Part shown: positions 34,502 through 43,700 of the stretch, piece after piece | Layout of the letters: each line of letters opens with the position of its first letter | Position numbering within the stretch: the first letter of the stretch is position 1 | Source of the DNA: Paraburkholderia nodosa | Lineage (GTDB): Bacteria > Pseudomonadota > Gammaproteobacteria > Burkholderiales > Burkholderiaceae | Assembly: GCF_001718195.1 (NCBI RefSeq) | Contig: NZ_MCNV01000041.1 | Coordinates: 1-54,797, forward strand | Length of the DNA stretch: 54,797 nucleotides | Reading direction: 5' to 3' | Made by a program: the position numbers and the translations under genes | The notes under the pieces: model-generated | What the model saw: the letters and a program-made list of their open reading frames with translations, nothing else | Told to the model about the DNA's origin: nothing | Database searches by the model: none

Positions 34502-35665
34502 TCAGCGTGCCGGCAATTGCCGTCGCGCAATCTCAGCAAAGTATCGCGATCCGACTGACAGTATGTCGTCGTTGAAATCGTAGGTAGCGTTGTGCAGAGG
34601 AACGCCGCCGTTTTGGGGCTCCGTTCCGTTGCCGATGAAGATGAAATTTCCCGGTACAACCTGCAGAAACGCACCGAAGTCCTCCGAGATCATCATAGGC
34701 TGAACGTTGGCGTCCACATTCTCCGCGCCAACGACATGCGAAGCGGCTGAAACCGCTACATCAACAAGCTCTGGTGTATTCACGGTCGGGACGAACTCAT
34801 GCGTGTACTGGAAGTCGCACTCGGCTCCGTGTGTACGGCAGATGCCCTCACTGACTTCCCTCATCCGGATCATCAGCAGCTTCTGCACTTCTGGGGCGTA
34901 GCTGCGCGTGTCGCCTTTGATGATGACATTCGAAGGAATGACGTTTCTAAGACCGTCCGTAACTATCTCAGTACACGAGATGACTGCGGACAGGCTTGGG
35001 TCCAAATTGCGCGAAATAATCGTCTGGAGACCGAGCACAATTTGCGAGGCAATGACAATGGGGTCGACGCCCATATGAGGCCGTGCTGCGTGCGTGCCTC
35101 TTGCCTTGATGTGAATGACGAAGTTGTCTTCGCTGGCCATAATGCCGTTCGGACGTGTTGCGAAGCTGCCTGCGGGCATCCCGGGCATGTTGTGCGCGCC
35201 GAAAATGGCGTCGACAGGAAACCGTTCGAACAACCCGTCTTGCATCATCGCTTTCGCGCCACGTCCGTGTTCTTCGGCGGGCTGGAAAATGAAGCGAACC
35301 ATGCCGTCAAAGTCTTTTCGCTCCGCGAGAAGTTGCGCTGCGCCGAGAATCATCGCCATGTGTCCGTCGTGACCGCATGCGTGCATTTTCCCCGGAATAC
35401 ACGATGCGTAAGGTCTGCCGGGCGCATTCTCGGTGATGTTTAGTGCATCCATTTCGGCGCGAAGGCCGATAACCCGTTTCCCGTTGCCAATCTTCAAGTT
35501 GGCGACCATCCCGGTTCCGCCAATGTTGCGATGAACCTCGAGGCCGAGTGTCTTCAGAACACTGGCAACGTAGTCCGATGTCTGTACTTCTTCGAAGCCT
35601 GTTTCGGGATTCTTGTGGAACTGATGTCGCCAGTTCTTCAGGCGCTCTTGTAGGGACATTTCCAT
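34502..35665 (-). CDS. M20D amidohydrolase (hippurate-hydrolase-like)
   Basis: A 387-residue M20D amidohydrolase (hippuricase / IAA-amino acid hydrolase / N-acyl amidase group). Metal-site motifs are present: VIGLRAEMDALNITE, MHACGHDGHMAMILGAA, FQPAEEHGRGAKAM, FGAHNMPG, and a late MISEDFGAF. The ATG at 35665 is chosen because GAGGA lies 8 nt upstream and the catalytic domain begins right after it; 57 upstream codons overlap the preceding gene. It follows diaminopropionate ammonia-lyase by 34 nt and is clearly in its operon. It probably removes an acyl or oxalyl group from the amino acid before deamination. The exact acyl donor is unknown. Confidence 0.88.
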   Translation of the reverse strand: MEMSLQERLKNWRHQFHKNPETGFEEVQTSDYVASVLKTLGLEVHRNIGGTGMVANLKIGNGKRVIGLRAEMDALNITENAPGRPYASCIPGKMHACGHDGHMAMILGAAQLLAERKDFDGMVRFIFQPAEEHGRGAKAMMQDGLFERFPVDAIFGAHNMPGMPAGSFATRPNGIMASEDNFVIHIKARGTHAARPHMGVDPIVIASQIVLGLQTIISRNLDPSLSAVISCTEIVTDGLRNVIPSNVIIKGDTRSYAPEVQKLLMIRMREVSEGICRTHGAECDFQYTHEFVPTVNTPELVDVAVSAASHVVGAENVDANVQPMMISEDFGAFLQVVPGNFIFIGNGTEPQNGGVPLHNATYDFNDDILSVGSRYFAEIARRQLPAR

Positions 35666-35699
35666 GGTGCGGTCCTCGATTTGAGGCGGTGATTGGATG

Positions 35700-36929
35700 T
35701 CAGTGCTCGAGCGATTTTTGCCACTCGCTCTGGCGCGCAAGAACGGCTTCCGCCGACTCGCCAACGAGGTCTCGATACACTGCGGGCGCCGTGGCACCCT
35801 CGGTATTGATGGCCAGCACGTGTGAGTCGGGTCCAAGTCCTACCTGCTGGGCAAGGGCCGGGTTTTGCATGAGCACGCTCAGGCCCGCGAATCCCGCGGC
35901 ACCGGACTCTCCAACCACTAAAGGAGCGTCACGGTCGCTGCCAGCGGCAAGTGAACGCATTGCTGCCACCGCGTCATCGTCACTGATGGTCATGAAATGG
36001 TCGACGCACCGCTCGAGAATTTTCCAGGCCAAGGGGGATGTCTCTCCGCAGGCGAGGCCGGCCATGACCGAATCAACGGAGCCAGTCGCTTTCGTGGCGT
36101 AGCCTGCGATGGCGCTTTGATAAAGACAGTCTGCCTGCTGAGGCTCGACGACAACGAATCGGGGCCGCCGCGCTTCGGCGTGCTCCCAGAGATAACTCGC
36201 GACGCCTGCTGCGAGACCACCGACGCCTCCTTGCAGGAATACGTGGGTGATTGGTTGCGAAAGGGTGGAACTGCCGAGCTGCCGTATTGTTTCAGCGGCA
36301 ATCACGCCATATCCCTGCATCACATCCCGAGGAATCGCTTCGTAGCCTTCGTAGGACGTGTCTGAGACAACGTGCCAACCATTTTGGGCCGCCAGTGCTG
36401 CCGCATGCTCAACCGATTCATCGTAGCTACCCGCGATGCGAATAATCTTCGCGCCGTACAAAGCGATGGCCTGCTCCCGTTCTACGCTGACGTTGGCGTG
36501 AAGGACGATGACACACCGACAACCGATGTCGCGTGCGGCGGCTGCCAATGACTTTCCGTGATTACCATCGGTGGCGCTGATAACAGTCAGGTTCGAAAAC
36601 ATCCCGGCATATTGCCCGCGAAGAAGACCGGCCGGATTCAGGCTATGAGTGTGCCAGTGCCGAAGAATCAACCGCACGAGTGCGATGGGCGCGCCTAACG
36701 CTTTGAAGCTGCCAAGCGGCGAGCGGAAGCCTTCGTCCTTCAGGCTGATGCGTGCGACGCCCAATGCTGCCGCGGCGTCCGGGAGGTCCCAGAGCGGCGT
36801 CGCTGAACGAGAGATCTGGTCCCAATCGGCTAGCCAGGCGCCGCTTTCGTCTGCCGCCCGAATGTTCAGAATGCTTTTGAGTTCATCTGGGTACGGCCCT
36901 TTGGACGCGCGGGAATTTGCAGTCAACAT
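35700..36929 (-). CDS. dpaL: Diaminopropionate ammonia-lyase
   Basis: A 409-residue fold-type II PLP enzyme that converts 2,3-diaminopropionate to pyruvate and two ammonia. The PLP lysine is Lys76 in RSPLGSFKALGAP. The phosphate loop appears as FLQGGVGGLAAGVASYLWE, and SATDGNHGKSLAAAAR is the second conserved block. Length and the ISLKDEGFR start of the active site fit the YgeX/DpaL family, not threonine deaminase. GGAG lies 9 nt before the ATG. It sits between a periplasmic binding-protein gene and an M20D amidohydrolase, a pairing also seen in other bacteria (ygeX-ygeY in E. coli). The context suggests growth on a diaminopropionate derivative as nitrogen source. Confidence 0.9.
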   Translation of the reverse strand: MLTANSRASKGPYPDELKSILNIRAADESGAWLADWDQISRSATPLWDLPDAAAALGVARISLKDEGFRSPLGSFKALGAPIALVRLILRHWHTHSLNPAGLLRGQYAGMFSNLTVISATDGNHGKSLAAAARDIGCRCVIVLHANVSVEREQAIALYGAKIIRIAGSYDESVEHAAALAAQNGWHVVSDTSYEGYEAIPRDVMQGYGVIAAETIRQLGSSTLSQPITHVFLQGGVGGLAAGVASYLWEHAEARRPRFVVVEPQQADCLYQSAIAGYATKATGSVDSVMAGLACGETSPLAWKILERCVDHFMTISDDDAVAAMRSLAAGSDRDAPLVVGESGAAGFAGLSVLMQNPALAQQVGLGPDSHVLAINTEGATAPAVYRDLVGESAEAVLARQSEWQKSLEH

Positions 36930-37126
36930 TGAGAAGAGCTCCAGGGAGGCATCCGATATGCCGTATTTCTATTGCCAACGTCCAAGTGCTGGCTCGGTGG
37001 AACAGCAGGAATAATATTGCAATGCTTTGTTTATTTGAGATCTAAAACTCGGCACAAATCGAGAAAATTTCTCGCATGGGGTGCTGGAGGCATTATGGCA
37101 CCGCCGCACCCAACTGCGCGTTCGGG

Positions 37127-38263
37127 TTAGCGGACTACCGACTTGTCGTTCCAGACGTTGTTGTCAAACTGCCGTACCGTGATTGCACCGTTGCGGATGT
37201 CACCTGCTTCATCGAACTGAATGGGGCCGGTCACCCCGTCAACCTTCACCGACCGCAATTGCGCCAGGTAAACTTTCGGGTCGGTAGAGTTGGCTGCTTG
37301 CATAGCGGTTGCCATGGTCATGACTGCGTCGTATGCATAGGGAGCGTAAAGCTGAACCGGCGTCTTGAACCTTTGTTCGAACCGTTTGAAGAATGCCGGG
37401 CCTTGTGGCATCTGAGAAGGCGGTACGCCGGCGAGTGTGCAATACATATCGTTGGTCATTGATGAGCCGCCGAGGGCAATGAACTGCGGCGTGCACGCTT
37501 CGTCGCCGGCAATGAACTTGACCTTCATTCCGAGCCGACGCATTTGTTGTATAAAGGCGGCCGCCTGCGTGTCGCCACCCGTGAAAGCAACGGCATCAGG
37601 TCTGCGATTTTTGATCGTCGTGAGAACCGCCATCCAGTTGGTTGTCTTGTCGGTCCCGAATTCGCGGTCGACGACGGTACCGCCGGCGGACTGCACCGCC
37701 TTCTCAATCTGGTCAGCGAGGCCCTGGCCGTACGCTGTACGGTCGTCCACGATTGCAACCCTGGGAGCTTTCAGGTCTCGTACCAGATAAGTTCCGATGA
37801 CCGAGCCTTGGCGGACATCGTTTGCGACCATTCGAAACACCGACTTGAGTCCTTGCTGGGTCAGCAATGGATTAGTAGCCGATTCGGTAATCATCGGAAT
37901 TCCAGCGCCTGCGTAAATCCTCGAAGCGGGAATCGATGTGCCGGAGTTGGCATGCCCCACGACGCCGGCAACACGGTCGTCTACTAGCTTCTGCGCGACC
38001 GTCACTGCGGTCTTCGGGTCGGCGGCGTCATCTTGCGAATCTAGCTCGAAGGTGATCGAGTGGCCGCCGATTTTCAGCTTCCTGGTATTCAAGTCCTCGA
38101 TTGCAAGCCGTACTCCGTTCTCGTCATCCTTTCCGATGTGTGCGAGCTCGCCAGTCAGAGGCGAAACCTGGCCAATTTTGACGGTAACGTCTGCGTCGGC
38201 CGCCGATGCAGATGCGCCAATTGAAACCGCCATCAACGTGTTGAAAAGTTGTCTGGTTTTCAT
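37127..38263 (-). CDS. Branched-chain-amino-acid-type periplasmic binding protein
   Basis: A 378-residue substrate-binding protein of the LivK/LivJ type (Peripla_BP_6). The N-terminus has a signal peptide (MKTRQLFNTLMAVSIGASASA) and the mature protein starts VTVKIGQVSPLTGELAHIGKD, the family signature. VVGHANSGTSIPASRIYA and FRMVANDVRQGSVIGTYLV are the ligand-pocket segments. No ABC permease or ATPase gene is nearby, so it must use components encoded elsewhere. It is separated by 197 nt from dpaL but is co-directional and likely co-regulated. The regulator gene diverges from it. The ligand is unknown; diaminopropionate or an N-acylated form is a good guess from context. Confidence 0.9.
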   Translation of the reverse strand: MKTRQLFNTLMAVSIGASASAADADVTVKIGQVSPLTGELAHIGKDDENGVRLAIEDLNTRKLKIGGHSITFELDSQDDAADPKTAVTVAQKLVDDRVAGVVGHANSGTSIPASRIYAGAGIPMITESATNPLLTQQGLKSVFRMVANDVRQGSVIGTYLVRDLKAPRVAIVDDRTAYGQGLADQIEKAVQSAGGTVVDREFGTDKTTNWMAVLTTIKNRRPDAVAFTGGDTQAAAFIQQMRRLGMKVKFIAGDEACTPQFIALGGSSMTNDMYCTLAGVPPSQMPQGPAFFKRFEQRFKTPVQLYAPYAYDAVMTMATAMQAANSTDPKVYLAQLRSVKVDGVTGPIQFDEAGDIRNGAITVRQFDNNVWNDKSVVR

Positions 38264-38348
38264 GATCTTCGGTGGGAATACGAAACGGGGTGGGAGGGTG
38301 CCGAAGTCCCCAGCCGTCAGCTGCTCTAGCAGCGGTGACCGAAAGCAC

Positions 38349-38380
38349 TTGACATGAACAGTTTATTGCGAGTAAACCGT
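38349..38380 (+). promoter_or_regulatory. Promoter and Lrp-like operator dyad
   Basis: TTGACA (38349-38354) is a consensus -35, with TAAACC 18 nt downstream as a weak -10. Overlapping it, ACAGTTTA, 7 nt, TAAACCGT (38358-38380) forms a nearly perfect 8-bp inverted repeat. The position 43 nt before the lrp start and in the divergent gap with the binding-protein gene suggests auto- and cross-regulation by the Lrp-type protein. Confidence 0.5.
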
Positions 38381-38422
38381 TAGTATTTATTCTTTTGCGC
38401 CCACGTTTCGAGAAAAATTCTC

Positions 38423-38911
38423 ATGTCGAATCTTCGAGATGTCGAGCTAGACGCTTTCGATTTGCGGATCCTCGCAATCGTGCAACGGAACAATCAGATG
38501 CCCCATCGTGAGATCGGGCATGAAGTGAACCTGTCCGTCCCGTCCGTGGCGCGAAGGCTCCAGAAGCTTAGAAGTGCTGGCGTTATTGCTGCGGACCGCA
38601 GCTTACTGAATCCCGATGCGCTCGGTTCCCGGGTCACGATAATCACTCACGTTTCCGCGGAGAGTGAGGCGATAGAGTTGCTCGATGCGATGAAGGCACG
38701 GTTCGATGCCTGCGAGCAAGTCCAGCAGTGCTATTACGTGACCGGCGACGTCGACTTCATCCTGATTTTCTGCACGCGGGACATGGCGGAGTACACGGCC
38801 CTAACGCGGGCGCTGTTCTTCGCGGAGGGAAACGTTCGAAGCTTCCGTACCTTTGTCGCGATGGAGCGGGTCAAAATAACGCTCGATGTGCCACTCGGTC
38901 GGACGAAGTAG
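38423..38911 (+). CDS. Lrp/AsnC-family transcriptional regulator
   Basis: A 162-residue feast/famine regulator. The N-terminal helix-turn-helix (ILAIVQRNNQMPHREIGHEVNLSVPSVARRLQKL) is at about residues 13-50. The RAM ligand-binding domain is at about 70-150 (VTGDVDFILIFCTRDMAEYTALTRALFF). The length is standard and no defect is visible. It is divergent from the binding-protein, dpaL and M20D genes, with an operator-like dyad over its own promoter, so it most likely controls that operon in response to an amino acid ligand such as diaminopropionate. Confidence 0.92.
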   Translation: MSNLRDVELDAFDLRILAIVQRNNQMPHREIGHEVNLSVPSVARRLQKLRSAGVIAADRSLLNPDALGSRVTIITHVSAESEAIELLDAMKARFDACEQVQQCYYVTGDVDFILIFCTRDMAEYTALTRALFFAEGNVRSFRTFVAMERVKITLDVPLGRTK

Positions 38912-39436
38912 GCCTGTCTCCCGATTGGTCAACCGCCACCCAGAAGTGCACATCTCTTCTTCAAGGTAAGCTATCTACGCAACGAATAGGCCCGTCAACA
39001 CGAACTGCACGAGCTTCGGCAACACGACCAACCACTTGGCACACTGAGTTGGCCGATACCCTTAGTCTTGCGTCCGTAGACGGTGTGACGGTGCTTCTGC
39101 TCCCGCGTGTACGCGATGTTCAACGCGCTATCCATGCAACCAGATTTCCAAGCGCGCTTACGCAGGCGGCCGACGAAGTTTGAAAAAAGATTGATTGAAG
39201 ATTTAAGTGCCCCTCGCTTGGTACGTGCAGCTCAACTACACGCGAGGCGTCAACATATCCCTGTGCCATTAGCAGGACTACCTGTTACGTGAGCTACCGG
39301 TACGTGGCCTCGTTGAGTGCTCTCGCCAGCATGCGGATGTCTGCGGAATTGTCCGGCTCATTGTTGTCCGACTCATTGGCCGGTAGGCCCCCGAAAGCGC
39401 GTCGTGCGGAGCCCATGAGCCTGCAGGCGTCACAGA
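38912..39436. other. Intergenic with an unidentified C-terminal fragment
   Basis: No complete gene is seen here. On the minus strand at about 39294-39436 a short frame (LEEFCDACRLMGSARRAFG, then DIRMLARALNEATYR and a stop) looks protein-like. It abuts the truncated IS6 transposase, so it is probably the 3' end of an older gene. I do not recognise it. Confidence 0.3.
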
Positions 39437-40004
39437 ACTCCTCCAGATATGGGTTTGACAATCCGTTTGATGGAGCGATGGTCCCGTTAGACAACGTTGA
39501 TATTTGACCTGGCGGATCTTGATGGGCGCTTCCCGTTCGGCATTGATGGCGTGCAGGGCATCCAGATTGGCGCCGCTCTTATCCATAGTGATGGTCTCCG
39601 GCTCGCCGTTCTGGTCGATGGCTTTCTCGAAATAGCGACGGGCGGCAGCCTTGTCACGATGGGCTCGAAGCAGGAAATCCACCGTCTTTCCGGCCTTGTC
39701 CCCAGCGCGATAAAGGTATTTCCACTGGCCACGCACCTTGGCGTACGTCTCGTCCACCCGCCAGCTCTTGCCGACCGGGCGCTTGCAGCGGCGGAACGCC
39801 TTTTCAAGTACCGGCAGAAGCTTGATGGCACCACCGGTGCACGGTCGAATGATCGACCGCGATCCCGCGTTCGGCCCTCATCTCCTGAAGATTGCGCAAG
39901 CTCAGCGGGTAGGCCACGTACCAACGCACGCACACCAACATTATCTCGAGCGGATAGTGCAACCGCTGCAGCACTTTGGCTACCGCCGGACTCAGGGCTT
40001 TCAT
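39437..40004 (-). pseudogene. IS6-family transposase, frameshifted and 3' truncated
   Basis: From the ATG at 40004 the minus strand reads LSPAVAKVLQRLHYPLEIM, VCVRWYVAYPLSLRNLQEM and IAVDHSTVHRW. It shifts frame near 39830 and continues with the DDE part (VDETYAKVRGQWKYLYRAGDKAG, AARRYFEKAIDQNGEPETITMDKSGANLDAL, IKIRQVKYQ). Another shift precedes RDHRSIKRIVKP, after which the gene is cut off at about 39437. It resembles the relic at 49.0 kb closely in the shared parts, suggesting the same parental element. Confidence 0.8.
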
Positions 40005-40769
40005 TGTCGTTCACAGCATTCGGTAAGGTCCCGCAGCATACCAGCCTCTGCTATTGCAATAGAACCGAAAGGAATAACAAATGTCCGGCGTGCCAGAAAG
40101 GATAGCCGATGCGGGACTAAAGGCGAACGTGGTCTGTCGGCTACTCTGACGAGGGTCCCGGTCGCACAAACCCCTCATTGCCAATGGCGGGACGGGAACA
40201 CATGACGAAGAGATGCGAGGTGGCCTTTCGCTTTCGACAATAGCCCAACGGGGACAGGCGGGATCTCTGGCCGTTCTATCTCACACGCAGACAACGCCAG
40301 TGGCTTGCATCGGTGCGCGAGCAGTGGGGAGAAAACTGCGTCGTCCAGATTGCAAACCGCGAAGCGCGAATTATCGCCGAAAATGGCGAGCTTGCGTTTT
40401 GCAGTGCATATTTCGCGGAAAGCAAAGCAATTTCGCGAAAACCAGGCCTTGCCTCCCTCCACCGTACCGAGTGGGCGCCTTGATTGTCCACAGGTTCGCT
40501 GCGACCCGGGGCAGCGCGCGGGTACGCGATTGAAGCAGGAGCGTCTGCGCGGCCGGATTCGGGTTCGGCTAATCGGTTGCGGCCGACACTTCGATCAAGA
40601 CGACTTTGCCGTTGGCCTGATACCGGCGATGTCCGCGACGGGCGACTCGCGCGCCCGGGCACGACGGCGGGCGTGCGGGGGGAGTGCCCGTGCGACCGTG
40701 TAGACATGGCCGCCCCGGGTTGTCGGTCGTGGAAGGGTGCATGTCGAATACGCGTCCACGATGCCACGG
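40005..40769. other. Intergenic with a short orphan coding-like stretch
   Basis: No recognised gene. At about 40245-40490 on the plus strand one frame is open and protein-like (DLWPFYLTRRQRQWLASV, ENCVVQIANREARIIAE, FCSAYFAESKAI) but has no ATG after the preceding TAG, so it may be the end of a lost gene. The last 250 bases are GC-rich and adjoin the end of the giant kinase gene. Confidence 0.3.
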
Positions 40770-43700
40770 CTATGTCGATGCGGCCGGATGGTCCGGAAGT
40801 TTCACCTTGATTGTCGTGCCGGCTCCCGGCGAACTGATAACGTTGATCTGACCGCCCAGCATCAGAACGCGTTCTTCCATGCCCGCGAGTCCGAATGAAC
40901 CCTTTTTGGCCGGCTGAACATCGAATCCTCGACCGTCGTCGCGCACTTCGAGCAGACAGCAGTCCCCTGTCCGCTCCAGCATGATGACCACATGGGGCGC
41001 CGCTGCGTGGCGGGCGACATTGGTCAGCGCTTCCTGAACGAGACGGAACAGCACGACAGCGCAGGGCTCGCTCACGACGATATTCTCGTCGGGCAAGTGC
41101 AGGCGGCATACCGTGCGACCGTTTCGGTTGAACTCGGCCGCGAGCCACTCGAGCCCCGCTGCAATGCCGGTGTCGAGTGCCGCAGGGCGCAGCGCCGCGA
41201 TGACGCCCCTGACGACCTGCATGGTTTTGTCCACCAGCGCAATCAGCGCCTGCGTCTGCTCGACCAGTTCCGGGCGATCGTTGCCCAGTTGCATACGTAA
41301 TGCCGACGCCTGCAGGCGAAGCGCGGTGAGGTGCTGTCCAAGTTCGTCGTGCATTTCACGCGCGATGTGCTTGCGCTCTTCCTCGCGAGCCATTTCGCGA
41401 TGTGACGTGAGTTCCCGCAGCATCTCATAGGACTCGCGCAGGCGGCGCTCCGCCTCCTTGAGCACCGTCAGATCGATCACGAACGCGACGCCTTCCTTCC
41501 CACTGCCGTCGAATGCCGCGCGGCCGACCAGGACGGGCACACGACTCCCATCCTTCCTGAAGTATTCTTTTTCGGTCGGCTGAATGCCTCCCTGGTGCCC
41601 GATCTGCGCAAGAGCCCGTTCGCTGCTTTCGCGCCACTCCACTGGGGTCAGGTCTCGCCAGGGCAGACGACCTGAAACAAGATCCTCGCGGTCATATCCC
41701 ACCATGCGCAGGAATGCCTCATTGGCCTCAAGGATGTCGCCCTCTGCGTTCCACACAATGATGCCGATGATATTGGCGTCGACGAGTCGCCGGATCCGGG
41801 CCTCGCGCTCCTTCAGGTCGCGGTACAGTCGGGTATTCTCGATCGAGGTTGCCGCTTGCGACGCGAGCAGCCGCAGCACACCAATTCGCGCTGGCGAGAA
41901 GGCACGGGTGACTAGGTTGTTTTCGAGGTACAGGGCGCCCATAAGCCTGGCCTGATTCGTCAGGGGCAGACACACAATTGAGCGGGCTCGATGCTGGAGG
42001 ATGTAGGCATCTGCAGCGAACGCGGACGAGCGTGTGGCATCGTCGAGAATGACGCTCTGGCCCGTTCGCAACACATGATAGAGGACCGACTCGGGTATCA
42101 CGGTGGGGCTCGCGGGGTCATCGCGTAGTTGCACGCGGAGTGTGTCCCCCGCGATTTTGGCTTCCGCGGCTATCCTTTGTCCGCCCGCGTCTGGAAGAAT
42201 CAGCAATCCTCGCTCGGCGCCCGCCTGTTCGATCGCAGTGCGCATGACCATATCGATCAGCTTGTCCAGGACGATCTCTCCGGAAACGGCCTGCGACACC
42301 TTAATGACAGTAGCAAGGTCGAGGTGTTCAACGGGGGTGCCGATCGTGCTGCCCGGGCCGGGCGCTCGCTCTTCGTCCCCGAGAAGCGGATACAGCGCTT
42401 CAAGTTGGCGTACCTTGCCTTCGGCACCCCAGCGTTGGTAGCCCCGGCGTGCGTCCTGCAAATACACGCGGGCAATCCTGTCGAAGCCGCGCGCCGCGTA
42501 GAAGCCTGACGCGAGTTCATTGGCAAGTGCTTCGTTGTGTACGAAGCCATGTGTACGCGCCGAGCGCATGGCCTCTTCGTAGAGACGCATTGCTTCGACA
42601 TCGCAGCCGTTCAGGCGAGCCAACTCGGCGCCCACCAGCGCCGCACGGGTTGCAAAATTCTCCGGACAGTTCTCTGCCCAGATCTCCAGCTGCCGGCGAT
42701 GTGCGGCGATCGCGTCGTGGTGCTGCTGTCGCTCCGCGGCCGGGGCACGGTCACAATGTGCGGCCCGTGCCAGTGCACCGAAGAAATGGTATTCGCTTTC
42801 CTCCAGGTGCAATGACGAACTCCACAGTAGCTGCTGCGCCATCAACGCCGCGTTGATGGCGGCCACATGGTCGCCTGCAAGGAATCGTGCCTGCAGTTTC
42901 CGGATCCAGTACCAGCACGCGGCCGTTGCGAGCGCGGGGTTTCCGGACAAATGCTGTTCCATACGAAGTTCGTTAAATTCGTCGTCGTCAAAGTGACCGA
43001 ATTTCAGCGTCGAGCCCCGGAGCATCCGGATCAGCGCGAGTTGCGTAGTGATGTTATCTACGACAAGACCGAAATGCGCCTTGCTGGCGAACGCGAGGCC
43101 CCGTTCGGCTTCGCGCTCGACCTCGATCAATGGTGCACCGGCGAAAAGCAGGTCTGATACGATATGGCAGCACGTATAGGCGCCAGACGGGACGTCGCCG
43201 ATCCGGCTCGCTGCTTCGAATGCGCGGCGCAGCACCTCGCTACTAGCGCACACATGTTTTGTCCAGCGCACGACATACAGGGCGAAGCAGAGATATGTCA
43301 CCGCCTCGAAGCGTTTGAGCCCACGGAGCTCGACCAGATCGAAGCCAAGCTGGCCAAACTGGATTCCAGCGAGGTAATCGCCAAAGCGTGGTCCAGCAAT
43401 CCGCGGGAACATGACATACGCAAAACACGACGCATCGCAGTTGCCATGCTCCAGGCTAAGGCTGATCAGCTTGCATATGGCCAGGGAAGCCAGGTTCGCG
43501 TCAAAGAACCAGGCCGGCCTCTGGAGCTTGCTCAGCACGTTGGCGGTCGCGAGAGACGGCAGGTCCTTCATCAGAGGCAGATCGATGAGCGTCCCGATCG
43601 TCCTGCCGCCGAGCCGTGACCGGATGCTTTCGTACTCCTGTTGTACGTCGCTCTCTTCCGGATGCGCTAACCAGTCGATACCAACGCGCCGGAGATGCTC

